The notes under the pieces: generated by a model
Told to the model about the DNA's origin: nothing
The model's input: only the letters and a program-made list of their open reading frames with translations
Database searches by the model: none
Source of the DNA: Actinomadura barringtoniae
GTDB taxonomy: Bacteria; Actinomycetota; Actinomycetes; Streptosporangiales; Streptosporangiaceae
Length of the DNA: 64,000 bases
Reading direction: 5' to 3'
NCBI RefSeq assembly: GCF_017573505.1
Contig: NZ_JAGEOJ010000026.1
Coordinates: 62,001-126,000 of the forward strand
Made by a program: the position numbers and the translations under genes
Shown: one piece after another, positions 38,513-47,371 of the stretch
Layout of the letters: every line of letters begins with the position of its first letter
How positions within the stretch are numbered: position 1 is the stretch's first letter

Positions 38513-41347
38513 TCAGGGGAGGGCGCGGCGCAGCACCTCGGCCAGGTGGAGGGCTCGGCGGGTGGTGCCCTGCTCGACCTGGGTACGGCACGAGAAGCCG
38601 TCGGCGAGGATCAGTTCGTGGTCCGGCGCCTGGCGTACGCGGGGATAGAGCTCGCGTTCGGCGCACGCCTGGGAGACGTCCCAGTGGCCCGGTTCGAAGC
38701 CGAAGTTGCCCGCCAGGCCGCAGCATCCCGCCCCGACGACGTCGGTGTTGACGCCCAGGCGTTCCAGGACGTCGAGGTCGGGATCGTAGGTGCCCTTGGC
38801 CTCTTGGTGGCAGTGCACTTGGGAGACGGCGTCTACGTCCAGGGTGCCGAACGGCCAAGCGCCTTCGTGACGGGCGACGAGTTCGGCGAGGGTGACGGTT
38901 TGGGTGCTGAGGAGGCGAGCGCGCGGGTCGTCGGGCAGCAGCTCGGTCGCCTCGTCGCGCAGCATGACCGTGCAGGAGGGCTCTAGGCCGATGATCGGCA
39001 GGCCTGCCTTGAGGGCCGGCTCCAGGATGTCGAGGGTGTGGGTCAGGACCTTCTTGGTGACGCTCAGTTGGCCTGTGGAGTGCCAGGTCAGACCGCAGCA
39101 GACACGGCCTGGAGGGACCAGGACCCGGTAGCCGAGGGCCTCCAGGACCTCGACTGCGGCTTGGCCGACCTCGGGGGCGTGGAAGTCGGTGAACGTGTCG
39201 GGCCACAGGACCACGGTCGAGCCATCCCCCGCAGCCGGACGGCGAGCCCGGAACCACCTGCGGAAGGTCTGCTCGGCGAAGCGGATCATGTCGCGGCGCG
39301 GCTCTACGCCTGCCAGGCGCTTGGCCAGGGCGGCCACCGGGCGGCGGCGCAGGGCGGCGTTCGCAGCCCGCGCGACACCCGGAACGCCCGTCACGGCGCG
39401 CGACCAGAGCGGCAGCCAGCCCATCGAATAGTGCGACAGCGGCCTGATCCGGCCCGCGTAGTGGCGGTGCTGGAACTCGGCCTTGTAGGTCGCCATGTCG
39501 ACATTGACGGGGCAGTCGCTCGCGCAGGCCTTGCACGACAGGCACAGGTCGAGCGCCTCGCGTACCTCCTCCGAACGCCAGCCGTCCGCGACCGTCTCGC
39601 TGCGCAGCATCTCGGCCAGCACGCGCGCACGGCCGCGCGTCGAGTGGACCTCGTCGCGGGTGACCTTGAACGAGGGGCACATCGCGCCGGTGTCGAGGTT
39701 GCGGCAGGCGCCGACGCCGACGCAGCGGTGCACGGCGGCGGCGAACGAGCCGCCGTCGCGGGCGAGCGCGTGCACGGGGATGACGTGCAGCGAGTCCCGC
39801 CCGGGACCGGGGCGCAGGTCGGCGTCGAGCGGGGCCGGGTCGGTGATGACGCCGGGGTTGAGCACACGGTCGGGGTCGAAGATCTGCTTGAACGCGGCGA
39901 ACGCGTTCCGCAGCTCCGGCGAGTACATCTTGGTGAGCAGCTCCGAGCGCGCCCGGCCGTCGCCGTGCTCGCCCGAGACCGTTCCGCCGTACGAGACGAC
40001 CAGGTCGGCGGCGGCCTCCATGAACTCGCGGTAGGAGGCGACGCCGCGCGGCTCGTCCAGGCCGAAGTCCAGACGCAGGTGCAGGCAACCCTCGCCGAAG
40101 TGGCCGTACGGGACACCGCGCAGCTCGTGCTCGCGCATCAGCCCGTACAGCTCGCGCAGGTAGCCGCCGAGCTTGGGAGCGGGAACGGCCGAGTCCTCCC
40201 AGCCGGGCCAGGCCTCGCCGCCGTCCGGCAGCCGCGTCACGATCCCGGAACCGGCCTCGCGGATCCACCACAGCGCCCGCATCTCGACGGCGTCGTCGAC
40301 GACGATCGAGGTCGCCTCGGGCAAGCGCTCGCGCACGACCGAGACGAGGGCGTGCGCGGCGGCACGCGCCTCCAGCACCGAGTCGCCGCCGACCTCGCAG
40401 TAGAGCCAGCCGCCGCCCTCGGGCAGGATCGAGCCGGCGTGGGCGCGGCCCGGCTGGGCGCGCAGCGCGGTGAGCAGGTCGGCGGCCATGCCCTCGACGG
40501 TCAGCGCGCCGGACGCGGCGGCGAGCGGCGCGACCTCGGCGGCGACGTAGACGTCCGGGAAGCCGAGCACGGCCAGCGCGCGCACCTTCGGAACGGGGAC
40601 GAGCCGGACGGTCGCCTCGTGGATCAGGCCGAGCGTGCCCTCGCCGCCGACGAGGGCCTTGGCGACGTCGAAGTCGTTCTCCGGCAGCAGGTGGTGGAGC
40701 CCGTAGCCGGCCACCTGGCGGCTGAACCGGCCGAGCTCGGTGCGCAGTTCGCCGAGCGCGCCGTCGCGCAGCCGCGTCAGCTCGGCGTCGATCCGTTCGT
40801 CGCCGCTGGAGCCGCGGGTGGCGGCGAGCTCGCGCCCGCCGGGCAGCAGCATCCGTACGGCCTCGGTGTTGACGGCCGTGATGCCCCACGCCACCGAGTG
40901 CGAGCCGCAGGCGTTGTTGCCGAGCATCCCGCCCATCGTGCAGCGCGAGTGGCTGGACGGGTCGGGGCCGAACGTGAGGCCGTGCTTCCCGGCCGCCGCG
41001 CGCAAGTCGTCCAGGATCACGCCGGGCTGGACGACGGCCGTACGGGCGTCCGGGTCGATCGAGACGATGCGGTCCAGGCGCCGGGAGGTGTCGAGGACGA
41101 TGCCGGGCCCGATGGAGTTGCCCGCGATGGACGTTCCGCCGCCGCGGGCGGTGACCGGCAGCCCGGCATCGGCGGCCAGCTCCAGGATGCGGGCGAGATC
41201 GTCCGCGGACCTGGGCTCGGCCACCGCGACCGGGACCCGCCGGTAGATCGAGGCGTCCGACGAGTAGGCCGCCCTGGTGGTCAGATCCGTGCGGAAGACC
41301 CCTGGGAGCGCCGCGTCGAGCTTCCGCCCGTAGGACTCACTGGACAT
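38513..41347 (-). CDS. FAD-linked oxidase fused to an Fe-S (GlpC/GlcF-like) domain, YdiJ type
   Basis: 944 residues. The N-terminal half is a PCMH-type FAD domain (PVTARGGGTSIAGNSIGPGIVLD, GGMLGNNACGSHSVAWG, VGGEGTLGLIHEATVRLV) with the FAD-oxidase C-terminal domain (GHFGEGCLHLRL, SGEHGDGRARSELL). The C-terminal half has a CxxCxxCxxxCP Fe-S cluster (CLSCKACASDCP) and two CCG-type domains (RVCCGLTWHSTG, GAGCCGLAGNFGFE). The fusion matches the D-lactate or D-2-hydroxyglutarate dehydrogenase YdiJ family. It oxidises a D-2-hydroxyacid and should pass electrons to a membrane carrier. The gene stands alone between convergent or unrelated neighbours. Confidence 0.9.
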   Translation of the reverse strand: MSSESYGRKLDAALPGVFRTDLTTRAAYSSDASIYRRVPVAVAEPRSADDLARILELAADAGLPVTARGGGTSIAGNSIGPGIVLDTSRRLDRIVSIDPDARTAVVQPGVILDDLRAAAGKHGLTFGPDPSSHSRCTMGGMLGNNACGSHSVAWGITAVNTEAVRMLLPGGRELAATRGSSGDERIDAELTRLRDGALGELRTELGRFSRQVAGYGLHHLLPENDFDVAKALVGGEGTLGLIHEATVRLVPVPKVRALAVLGFPDVYVAAEVAPLAAASGALTVEGMAADLLTALRAQPGRAHAGSILPEGGGWLYCEVGGDSVLEARAAAHALVSVVRERLPEATSIVVDDAVEMRALWWIREAGSGIVTRLPDGGEAWPGWEDSAVPAPKLGGYLRELYGLMREHELRGVPYGHFGEGCLHLRLDFGLDEPRGVASYREFMEAAADLVVSYGGTVSGEHGDGRARSELLTKMYSPELRNAFAAFKQIFDPDRVLNPGVITDPAPLDADLRPGPGRDSLHVIPVHALARDGGSFAAAVHRCVGVGACRNLDTGAMCPSFKVTRDEVHSTRGRARVLAEMLRSETVADGWRSEEVREALDLCLSCKACASDCPVNVDMATYKAEFQHRHYAGRIRPLSHYSMGWLPLWSRAVTGVPGVARAANAALRRRPVAALAKRLAGVEPRRDMIRFAEQTFRRWFRARRPAAGDGSTVVLWPDTFTDFHAPEVGQAAVEVLEALGYRVLVPPGRVCCGLTWHSTGQLSVTKKVLTHTLDILEPALKAGLPIIGLEPSCTVMLRDEATELLPDDPRARLLSTQTVTLAELVARHEGAWPFGTLDVDAVSQVHCHQEAKGTYDPDLDVLERLGVNTDVVGAGCCGLAGNFGFEPGHWDVSQACAERELYPRVRQAPDHELILADGFSCRTQVEQGTTRRALHLAEVLRRALP

Positions 41348-41372
41348 CTCAACCAGGCTAGATGGCTACCGA

Positions 41373-42191
41373 TCAGCCTGCCACACAGGCCTTCCCGTTC
41401 AGCAGACAGCCGGAGGGGCCTGAGCGGGAGTCGCTGAGGTCGAAGGTCACGGTCGCGTGGCCTCCGGGGGCGATCGCACCGCCGTTCACCGTGACGGTCT
41501 TGCTGCGGTGGCCGCCGAGCAGCCCACCGAGCAGCCCGCCGCTGCGCGGGAGGGTGAACGTGAGGTGCCAGGGTGCCAGCGTCGTGGCGCCGTTGTTGGT
41601 CACCGTGTAGACGCCCTGGGTGTGGTGATAGCCCGCGTCCCTGGTCGAGTAGGCGACCGTGACCGGCGGAAGGCCTGGGTGGGCGGGAGCGGGAACCCTG
41701 GGCGTGGGTGGCACGAGGCCGTCGTGCGGGTTGTTGCCCGTGCCCGGACGCCTGGTGCCTGGAGCGCTCGGCGTCCCAGGGCTGCTGGGGCTGCCGGGGG
41801 TCTGGGACGGGTTCACCGCGCCGGGGCGGTCGCCGGGCTTGCCCTGAGCCGGGTTGGCGGGCGCCCCGGCACCGCCGCCTCCGGCGGCGTTCTGGTTGGG
41901 GAGCGACGAGGGTGTCGTGGTGAGGCCGGATTCGAGGTTCGGGCCTACGCAGTCGGGCGGGCCGCACTGCACGCTCGCCTGGGGCATGGCCGGGTCGCTG
42001 TAGTCACCGAAGATGGACGCCAGGGCCAGTCCGGTCGTGCCGAGCGCCACCACCCCCAGCGTCCCGATCACGGCCCTCCGCATGAGGGTCGTCTTCCGTG
42101 CCGCGCCGCCGCGCGCACGCGCGCGTCGCCGCTTGCCCGGTTGACGCTCCCGGCCCTCTTGCCGTGTCCCGTTCCCTGCCATCAGGTCCAC
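41373..42191 (-). CDS. Membrane-anchored protein with C-terminal CBM2-like domain
   Basis: 272 residues from GTG 42191; ATG 42182 is equally possible. A very basic N-terminus (KRRRARARGGAARK) leads into one hydrophobic helix (AVIGTLGVVALGTTGLALASIF). A Pro/Gly/Thr-rich linker of about 100 residues follows. The C-terminal 100 residues (VTVAYSTRDAGYHHTQGVYTVTNNGATTLAPWHLTFTLP ... GGHATVTFDLSDS) have the strand pattern and flanking Cys of a CBM2-like cellulose/chitin-binding module. No catalytic domain is present, so a surface adhesion or wall-binding role is inferred. Confidence 0.7.
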   Translation of the reverse strand: MDLMAGNGTRQEGRERQPGKRRRARARGGAARKTTLMRRAVIGTLGVVALGTTGLALASIFGDYSDPAMPQASVQCGPPDCVGPNLESGLTTTPSSLPNQNAAGGGGAGAPANPAQGKPGDRPGAVNPSQTPGSPSSPGTPSAPGTRRPGTGNNPHDGLVPPTPRVPAPAHPGLPPVTVAYSTRDAGYHHTQGVYTVTNNGATTLAPWHLTFTLPRSGGLLGGLLGGHRSKTVTVNGGAIAPGGHATVTFDLSDSRSGPSGCLLNGKACVAG

Positions 42192-42415
42192 TCGTGAACA
42201 CCCATCGTGAAGTTGTCCGCGCTTCGATCCGAAGTTTCGCCTGTGTCACACCCGCTCCAGGTACGTCAGCGCCTTATGTGGCTGAAGTGTTACAGGTATG
42301 GACGCAGGCGCCTTTGACCAGCGAGAGTGACTCGATCAGGGGTGCGAGAGACACGACGGAAGCGACAGGGCGAAAGCGGCGAATCCAGGCGGCGGGGGCC
42401 GAGAGAGGGAGTGAC

Positions 42416-43339
42416 ATGATCAGTCCGCTGCACATCCAGACGGTGCGCGAGGTCGTACGGACTGGATCGTTCGCCGACGCGGCACGCAACCTCGGCTATA
42501 CGGCGTCGGCCGTCTCCCAGCAGATCGCCGCGTTGGAACGCACCAGCGGCGTGCTGCTCTTCGAGCGCCGGGCCCGCAGCGTACGGCCGACGAACGCCGC
42601 GTTCCTCCTGGTCAAGAAGGGCAACGACGTCCTGTCGGCGCTGGACGACCTGGAACGCGAGATGCGCGCGACGGCATGCGGGCAGAAGGGCCTGGTCCAG
42701 CTCGGCAGCTTCCCGACCGCGAGCGCGCGGATCCTGCCGCACGCGCTGGCCGAACTGTCCCGCACCCGCCCCGGCACCAAGATCACGCTGTCGGAGGGCG
42801 AGCCGGACGAGCTGCTCCCCGAACTCCTCGACGGCGACCTGGACCTGCAGCTGGTCTACCGGTACGACCTGTTCCCGCGCACCTGGCCGGACCAGATCGT
42901 CGAGACCACCCTGATGGACGAGAACCTGGTCCTCTGCGTCCCCGCGGCCCATCCCCTGGCCCGTTCGCGCACGGTGCCGCTGCGTGAGCTGGACGCGGAG
43001 ACCTGGATCGCCAGCCGTCCCGAGACCTCGGGCGCGCAGGCGCTGCTGCGGCTGTGCAAGACGGCCGGCTTCACGCCCGACATCGCGTTCCGCAGCAACG
43101 ACTACGCGGTGGTGTGCGGGCTGGTGGCGCGCGGCCTAGGCATCGCGCTCGTGCCCGCGCTCGGCTGCGTGCCCGACCCGGGCCTGCGGATGCTGCGTCT
43201 CAGCCGCCGTTCGCCGCAGCGGCACGTGACCGTCCTGTGCCGCTCCACCAACACCAACCCGCTGGTCAAGGCGGTGATGCACGAACTGACCTCGGCCGCC
43301 CGCCACCTGGAGACCGAACTCACCCCCAAGTCCGCCTAA
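42416..43339 (+). CDS. LysR-family regulator
   Basis: 307 residues from ATG 42416 with AGAGAGGGAG upstream; the longer frame lacks a signal. The winged HTH is LHIQTVREVVRTGSFADAARNLGYTASAVSQQIAALERTSG, then the type-2 periplasmic-like effector domain (LVQLGSFPTASARILPHALAELSR ... NLVLCVPAAHPLARSR ... GLVARGLGIALVPAL). It converges on the amino-acid dehydrogenase operon and shares a terminator with it. LysR genes usually sit divergent to targets; here the upstream divergent gene is the CBM2-like protein, so the target is not certain. Confidence 0.88.
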   Translation: MISPLHIQTVREVVRTGSFADAARNLGYTASAVSQQIAALERTSGVLLFERRARSVRPTNAAFLLVKKGNDVLSALDDLEREMRATACGQKGLVQLGSFPTASARILPHALAELSRTRPGTKITLSEGEPDELLPELLDGDLDLQLVYRYDLFPRTWPDQIVETTLMDENLVLCVPAAHPLARSRTVPLRELDAETWIASRPETSGAQALLRLCKTAGFTPDIAFRSNDYAVVCGLVARGLGIALVPALGCVPDPGLRMLRLSRRSPQRHVTVLCRSTNTNPLVKAVMHELTSAARHLETELTPKSA

Positions 43340-43410
43340 CCGCGCCGATCTTGCTCTCAGCGCCCTTTGGGGCGGCCGAACAGGGCGCTCAGAGCAAGAT
43401 CGGCGCGGTT
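43338..43410. terminator. 29-bp-arm bidirectional terminator overlapping two stop codons
   Basis: Arms 43338-43366 and 43382-43410 are inverted with one mismatch around a 15-base loop. The left arm begins on the last two bases of the LysR TAA stop; the right arm carries the TGA stop and last seven codons of the dehydrogenase. Length and strength suggest efficient termination both ways. Confidence 0.9.
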
Positions 43411-44561
43411 GGGGGGGACTGGGGGAGGCGGCCCTTGAGGTGCATCGCCGCTCGGACGCGGTGCTGGGCGAGGGCGACGGCCGCCTCGTGCGTGGTCGTA
43501 CGGCGGCGGGCGGCCTCGGCGAGGATGGTCGTGGTGTTGTCGCGGAGCTTGGCCGAGACGGTCGCGAAGACGGCGTCGGGTTCGGGCCGGAACGGCGAGT
43601 AGCGCGCGTCCATCGCGAACCCGGCCGCGACCACGCCGCCCGCGTTCGCCACGAAGTCGGGCACCACCGTGACGCCTCGTTCGGCCAGCACGCGCTGCGC
43701 ACCGGGACCGGTGGGCAGGTTGGCGCCCTCCACGACGACGCGGGCCTGAATGCGGGTGGCCACGTCCTCGTCGATCACGTCCTGCAGCGCGGCCGGGATG
43801 ACGATGTCGGCGGGTACGAGCAGCTCGGCGCCCGGCTCCAGCAGGCTCCCGCCGCCGTACTCGGCGATCAGGTCGTCGCCCGCCTCGGCACGGAGCTTGA
43901 GCAGCCGCGCCACGTCCAGGCCGTCCGGGTCGTACAGCCCGCCCCGTACGGTCGAGATCGCGACCACCGACGCCCCCAGCTCGACCAGCCGCCGGGCGGC
44001 CGCGTGCCCGACCGCGCCGAAGCCCTGCACGACGACCCGCGCGCCGGACATCGGCAGCCCGGCCTCCTGGGCGGCCGCGTCGGTCACCTCGGCGACGCCG
44101 AACCCGGTCACGCCCAGCTCGTCGTACGGCATGCCGCCGAGCGCGTGCGGCGTGCCGACCGCCGCGCCCCGGTCGCCCAGCTCGTCCTGAACGATCGCCG
44201 CGTCGCGTTCGGTGAGGCCCATGTCCAGGCCCACCACGTACTCCGCCGGGATCTCCTTGGCGAGCGCCCGCACGAACGCCCGCAGGATCGCCTCCTTGTC
44301 GGGCGAGGCGGGGTCGGCGACGATGCCCGCCTTCGCGCCGCCATAGAACAGGTCCACGCCCGCCCACTTGTAGGTCATGACGCGGGCGAGCCTGGCGACC
44401 TCGTGCACGGTGACGGTCGGGCTCATCCGCATGCCGCCCTTGCCCATGCCGCGCGCGGTGTTGTCGATGACGAGGACGCCCTTCATCCCGGTGCGGGAGT
44501 CGGAGACGCAGACGACCCGTTCGGGCCCCCACTCGTCCATCAGCGAGAAGACGTCAGACAA
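43389..44561 (-). CDS. Glu/Leu/Phe/Val dehydrogenase family protein
   Basis: 390 residues. The N-terminal dimerisation domain holds the catalytic Lys region (ARGMGKGGMRMSP, KWAGVDLFYGGAKAGI) and the Asp-containing GLDMGLTERD. The Rossmann domain has GFGAVGHAAARRLVELGA. The end HEAAVALAQHRVRAAMHLKGR is typical. It deaminates an L-amino acid to a 2-oxo acid with NAD(P)+; the substrate cannot be read from the sequence. The start overlaps the amine-oxidase stop by 8 bases, so it is the third gene of an operon. The C-terminal codons lie within the shared terminator hairpin. Confidence 0.9.
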   Translation of the reverse strand: MSDVFSLMDEWGPERVVCVSDSRTGMKGVLVIDNTARGMGKGGMRMSPTVTVHEVARLARVMTYKWAGVDLFYGGAKAGIVADPASPDKEAILRAFVRALAKEIPAEYVVGLDMGLTERDAAIVQDELGDRGAAVGTPHALGGMPYDELGVTGFGVAEVTDAAAQEAGLPMSGARVVVQGFGAVGHAAARRLVELGASVVAISTVRGGLYDPDGLDVARLLKLRAEAGDDLIAEYGGGSLLEPGAELLVPADIVIPAALQDVIDEDVATRIQARVVVEGANLPTGPGAQRVLAERGVTVVPDFVANAGGVVAAGFAMDARYSPFRPEPDAVFATVSAKLRDNTTTILAEAARRRTTTHEAAVALAQHRVRAAMHLKGRLPQSPPTAPILL

Positions 44562-45705
44562 GGTTGATCTCCGGGCGGAGCCGGTCGCCTTCGAGGCGCC
44601 GGGCGTCGAGCGGGGACACGTCCACGAAGGGCTCGCGGCCGAGGTAGAGATCGCGGACGACCTCGCCGACCGCCGGTCCCATGAGGAAGCCGTGGCCGGA
44701 GAAGCCGGTCGCGTACAGGAACCGGGAGACGCCCGGCGCCTCGCCGATGAGGGCGTTGTGGTCGGGCGACACCTCGTACAGCCCGGCCCAGCCGGTGGTG
44801 AGGCCGACGTCCAGCAGGCTCGGCGCGCGTACGGCCATCGCCTCGCCGAGCCCGGCCATCCACGCGTCGTCGCGGTCGAGGCGGAACCCGGGTTGCTCGT
44901 CGGGGTCGGACATCCCGATCATCAGCCCCTGGCCCTCGCCGTGGAAGTAGAACGACGTCTCGAAGTCGATCGTCATCGGGACCGGGCGCGCCAGGTCGCG
45001 CAGGCCCGGCATCGGCTCAGTGAAGACGATCTGCCGTCGCAACGGGCTGACGGGCAGGTGCACCCCGGCCATCTCGCCGACCGCCGTGGACCAGGCCCCG
45101 GCCGTGCAGATGACCGTGCTCGTCTCGATGCGGCCCTGCGACGTCCGCACTGCGGCGATGTCGCCGCCGGAGGTCGTCTCGACGTCGAGCAGCTCGCAGT
45201 GCGTGAGGATGCGGGCGCCGTGGCGGCGCGCGGCGGTCGCGTAGCCGAGCACGACCGACTCGGGCGTGCAGTGCCCGTCGTCCGGGGAGAACGCCGCCGC
45301 CAGGATCCCGTCTGTCTCGATGAGCGGCGAGAGCTCCCTGGCCTCCGCCGGGGTGATCATGCGGCTCGGCACGCCCAGCTCGTTCTGCAGCGCGACGCTC
45401 CGCTCGAACGCCTCGACGTCCTCGGGCCTGGACAGCAGGAAGAGGTAGCCGACGCGGTGCAGGTCGATCTCCTGGCCGGGGCGCTGCGCGAAGCCGTTGA
45501 ACGCCTCCAGGCTGCGCGCGCCGAGCCGGATGTTGACCTCGTCGGAGAACTGCGCCCGCACGCCGCCCGCGGCCTTGCACGTCGAGCCGGAGCCGAGATC
45601 GTCCCGTTCGACCAGGACCACGTCGCGCACGCCCGCCTCGGCGAGGTGGAACGCGATGCTCGTGCCCATCACCCCGCCGCCGACGATCACCACCTCGGCC
45701 TGCAT
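44554..45705 (-). CDS. FAD-dependent amine/imino-acid oxidase (DAO family)
   Basis: 383 residues from ATG 45705. The N-terminal FAD motif is VVIVGGGVMGTSIAFHLAEAG, with ERDDLGSGSTCKAAGGVRAQF next, as in sarcosine oxidase beta and pipecolate or proline oxidases. The C-terminal domain ends FLYATGFSGHGFLMGPAVGE, the usual FAD-binding closing motif. The start and the stop of the aldehyde dehydrogenase overlap as TGATG, indicating coupling. With an ALDH7-like gene upstream and an amino-acid dehydrogenase downstream, oxidation of L-pipecolate or a related secondary amine is a reasonable but unproven guess. Confidence 0.85.
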   Translation of the reverse strand: MQAEVVIVGGGVMGTSIAFHLAEAGVRDVVLVERDDLGSGSTCKAAGGVRAQFSDEVNIRLGARSLEAFNGFAQRPGQEIDLHRVGYLFLLSRPEDVEAFERSVALQNELGVPSRMITPAEARELSPLIETDGILAAAFSPDDGHCTPESVVLGYATAARRHGARILTHCELLDVETTSGGDIAAVRTSQGRIETSTVICTAGAWSTAVGEMAGVHLPVSPLRRQIVFTEPMPGLRDLARPVPMTIDFETSFYFHGEGQGLMIGMSDPDEQPGFRLDRDDAWMAGLGEAMAVRAPSLLDVGLTTGWAGLYEVSPDHNALIGEAPGVSRFLYATGFSGHGFLMGPAVGEVVRDLYLGREPFVDVSPLDARRLEGDRLRPEINLV

Positions 45706-47270
45706 CAGCTCTCGTCCTCCGGCAACAGGAAGCCCAGATCGGCGTCGATCTCCAGCACGTCCATCTGCGCCTTCTGCAGCCGTCCGGAGTAGTCCCAGTT
45801 CATCGACTGCCAGCGGGTGAACTGGTCGAGCACCCAGATGCCCGACTGGCGGCTGCCGTTGCCCGAACGGCCGTTGCCGCCGAACGGGAGGTGCGCCTCG
45901 GCGCCCGAGGTGGAGTTGTTGACGCTGACCATGCCCGCCTTGATGCCGCGCCGGAACGCGAAGGCCTTCTTCGGGTCGGTCGTGTAGATCGCCGAGGAGA
46001 GGCCGTAGCCGGGCGCGTTGGCGAGCGCGATCGCCTCGTCCAGGGTGCGGTACGTGGCGACGCCGATGATCGGGCCGAACGTCTCGTTCCGGAACAGCCG
46101 GTCGTCGGGCCCGACGCCGTCCACGATCACCGGGTGGTAGAACAGCCCGGCGTCGGGGTCGCCGGTGAAGCCCTCCCGGGGCTCCTTGCCGGTGATCCGC
46201 CCGACCGCCGTGGAGCCATAGGTCGTGTGGCGTTCCGGGTCGATCCAGCCCAGATAGGTCTCGAAGCCGTCCGCGAACCGTTCGTTGATCATCGGGCCGA
46301 AGAGCACGTCCTGCGCCGGGTCGCCGACCGTGGCCGCGCGCGTCACCGCGTCCAGCAGCCGCACGAACTCGTCGTGAACGTACTCGTGCACGATCGCCGT
46401 ACCGAGCGAGGTGCAGCGCTGGCCCGCCGTGCCGAAGCCGGAGAAGAGCGCGCCCTCGACGGCCAGGTCGAGCTCGGCGTCCTCGGTGACCACCATCGGG
46501 TTCTTGCCGCCGAGCTCCAGGCACGGCGTCTGCAGGTGACGGCCGCACAGTTCGCCGATCCAGGTGCCGACCTCGGTCGACCCGGTGAAGCCGACCTTGT
46601 CGACCAGCCCGTCTCCGAGCGCCTGTTCCAGGCCGCGGAACGTCTCCTCACCGTCGGCGAAGACCAGGTTGAGCACGCCCTCCGGTACGCCCGCGTGCAC
46701 GAACAGCTCGAAGAACGCGTTGGCGCACGAAGCCGCGTACTCGGCGGGCTTCCACACCACCGTGTTGCCGCACAGCAGCGCCGGGACGATGTACCAGGAC
46801 GGCACCGCGACCGGGAAGTTGCCCGCCGTGATCACCGACACGACGCCGACCGGGTCGCGGAAGGTGAACAGCTGCTTGTCGGGCATCTCCGACGGCACGG
46901 TCTGCCCGTACAGCCGCCGTCCCTCGCCGAGGAAGAACGCGCAGGTGTCGGCGATCTCCTGGACCTCGCCGAGCGACTCGGCGTACGGCTTGCCGACCTC
47001 TCGCGTGACGATCCGCGCCAGCCGTTCCTTGTTGGCCTCGACCAGCCGTCCCGCGCCCGCGATGACCTGGCCGCGGATCGGCGGCGGAACGTCGCGCCAG
47101 GCCTCCTGGGCATCCCTCGCGGCCCGGCAGGCGTCCACGAACAGCCCGGCGTCGCCGAGCGCGACGTCGGCGACCCGTTCATCGGTACGGGAGGGGTCGG
47201 TGGAGGCGTACGTGCGCGCGGCCGGCCCCACGCGGGACCCGGCGATGATGGAGGACAGCGTCGTCGACAT
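45705..47270 (-). CDS. Aldehyde dehydrogenase, ALDH7-like (aminoadipate-semialdehyde type)
   Basis: 521 residues from ATG 47270; the frame goes 17 codons further but lacks a good start there. Motifs: PWN-type VITAGNFPVAVPSWYIVPALLCGNTVVWKP, GFTGSTEVG for NAD binding, LELGGKNP with the general base Glu, and the catalytic Cys in FGTAGQRCTSLG. The GTAGQRCT form is characteristic of ALDH7/antiquitin and related lysine-degradation enzymes (delta-1-piperideine-6-carboxylate dehydrogenase, AmaB). It is the first gene of the operon with the FAD oxidase and the dehydrogenase. Confidence 0.9.
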   Translation of the reverse strand: MSTTLSSIIAGSRVGPAARTYASTDPSRTDERVADVALGDAGLFVDACRAARDAQEAWRDVPPPIRGQVIAGAGRLVEANKERLARIVTREVGKPYAESLGEVQEIADTCAFFLGEGRRLYGQTVPSEMPDKQLFTFRDPVGVVSVITAGNFPVAVPSWYIVPALLCGNTVVWKPAEYAASCANAFFELFVHAGVPEGVLNLVFADGEETFRGLEQALGDGLVDKVGFTGSTEVGTWIGELCGRHLQTPCLELGGKNPMVVTEDAELDLAVEGALFSGFGTAGQRCTSLGTAIVHEYVHDEFVRLLDAVTRAATVGDPAQDVLFGPMINERFADGFETYLGWIDPERHTTYGSTAVGRITGKEPREGFTGDPDAGLFYHPVIVDGVGPDDRLFRNETFGPIIGVATYRTLDEAIALANAPGYGLSSAIYTTDPKKAFAFRRGIKAGMVSVNNSTSGAEAHLPFGGNGRSGNGSRQSGIWVLDQFTRWQSMNWDYSGRLQKAQMDVLEIDADLGFLLPEDES

Positions 47271-47371
47271 GCCCCAACTCTGCGACCCGGCGCCCGGAAA
47301 CGCCAAGATCAGGGAGAGCACGGTCTACTTACCGCGAGATTAAGCAGCGCTGTCTGAGCACTGTCCGAGCT

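Noticed and set aside
38502..41437. Long frames antisense or shifted over the FAD/Fe-S dehydrogenase
   Set aside because: They mirror the GC-rich codon structure of the real gene and show no domain motifs.
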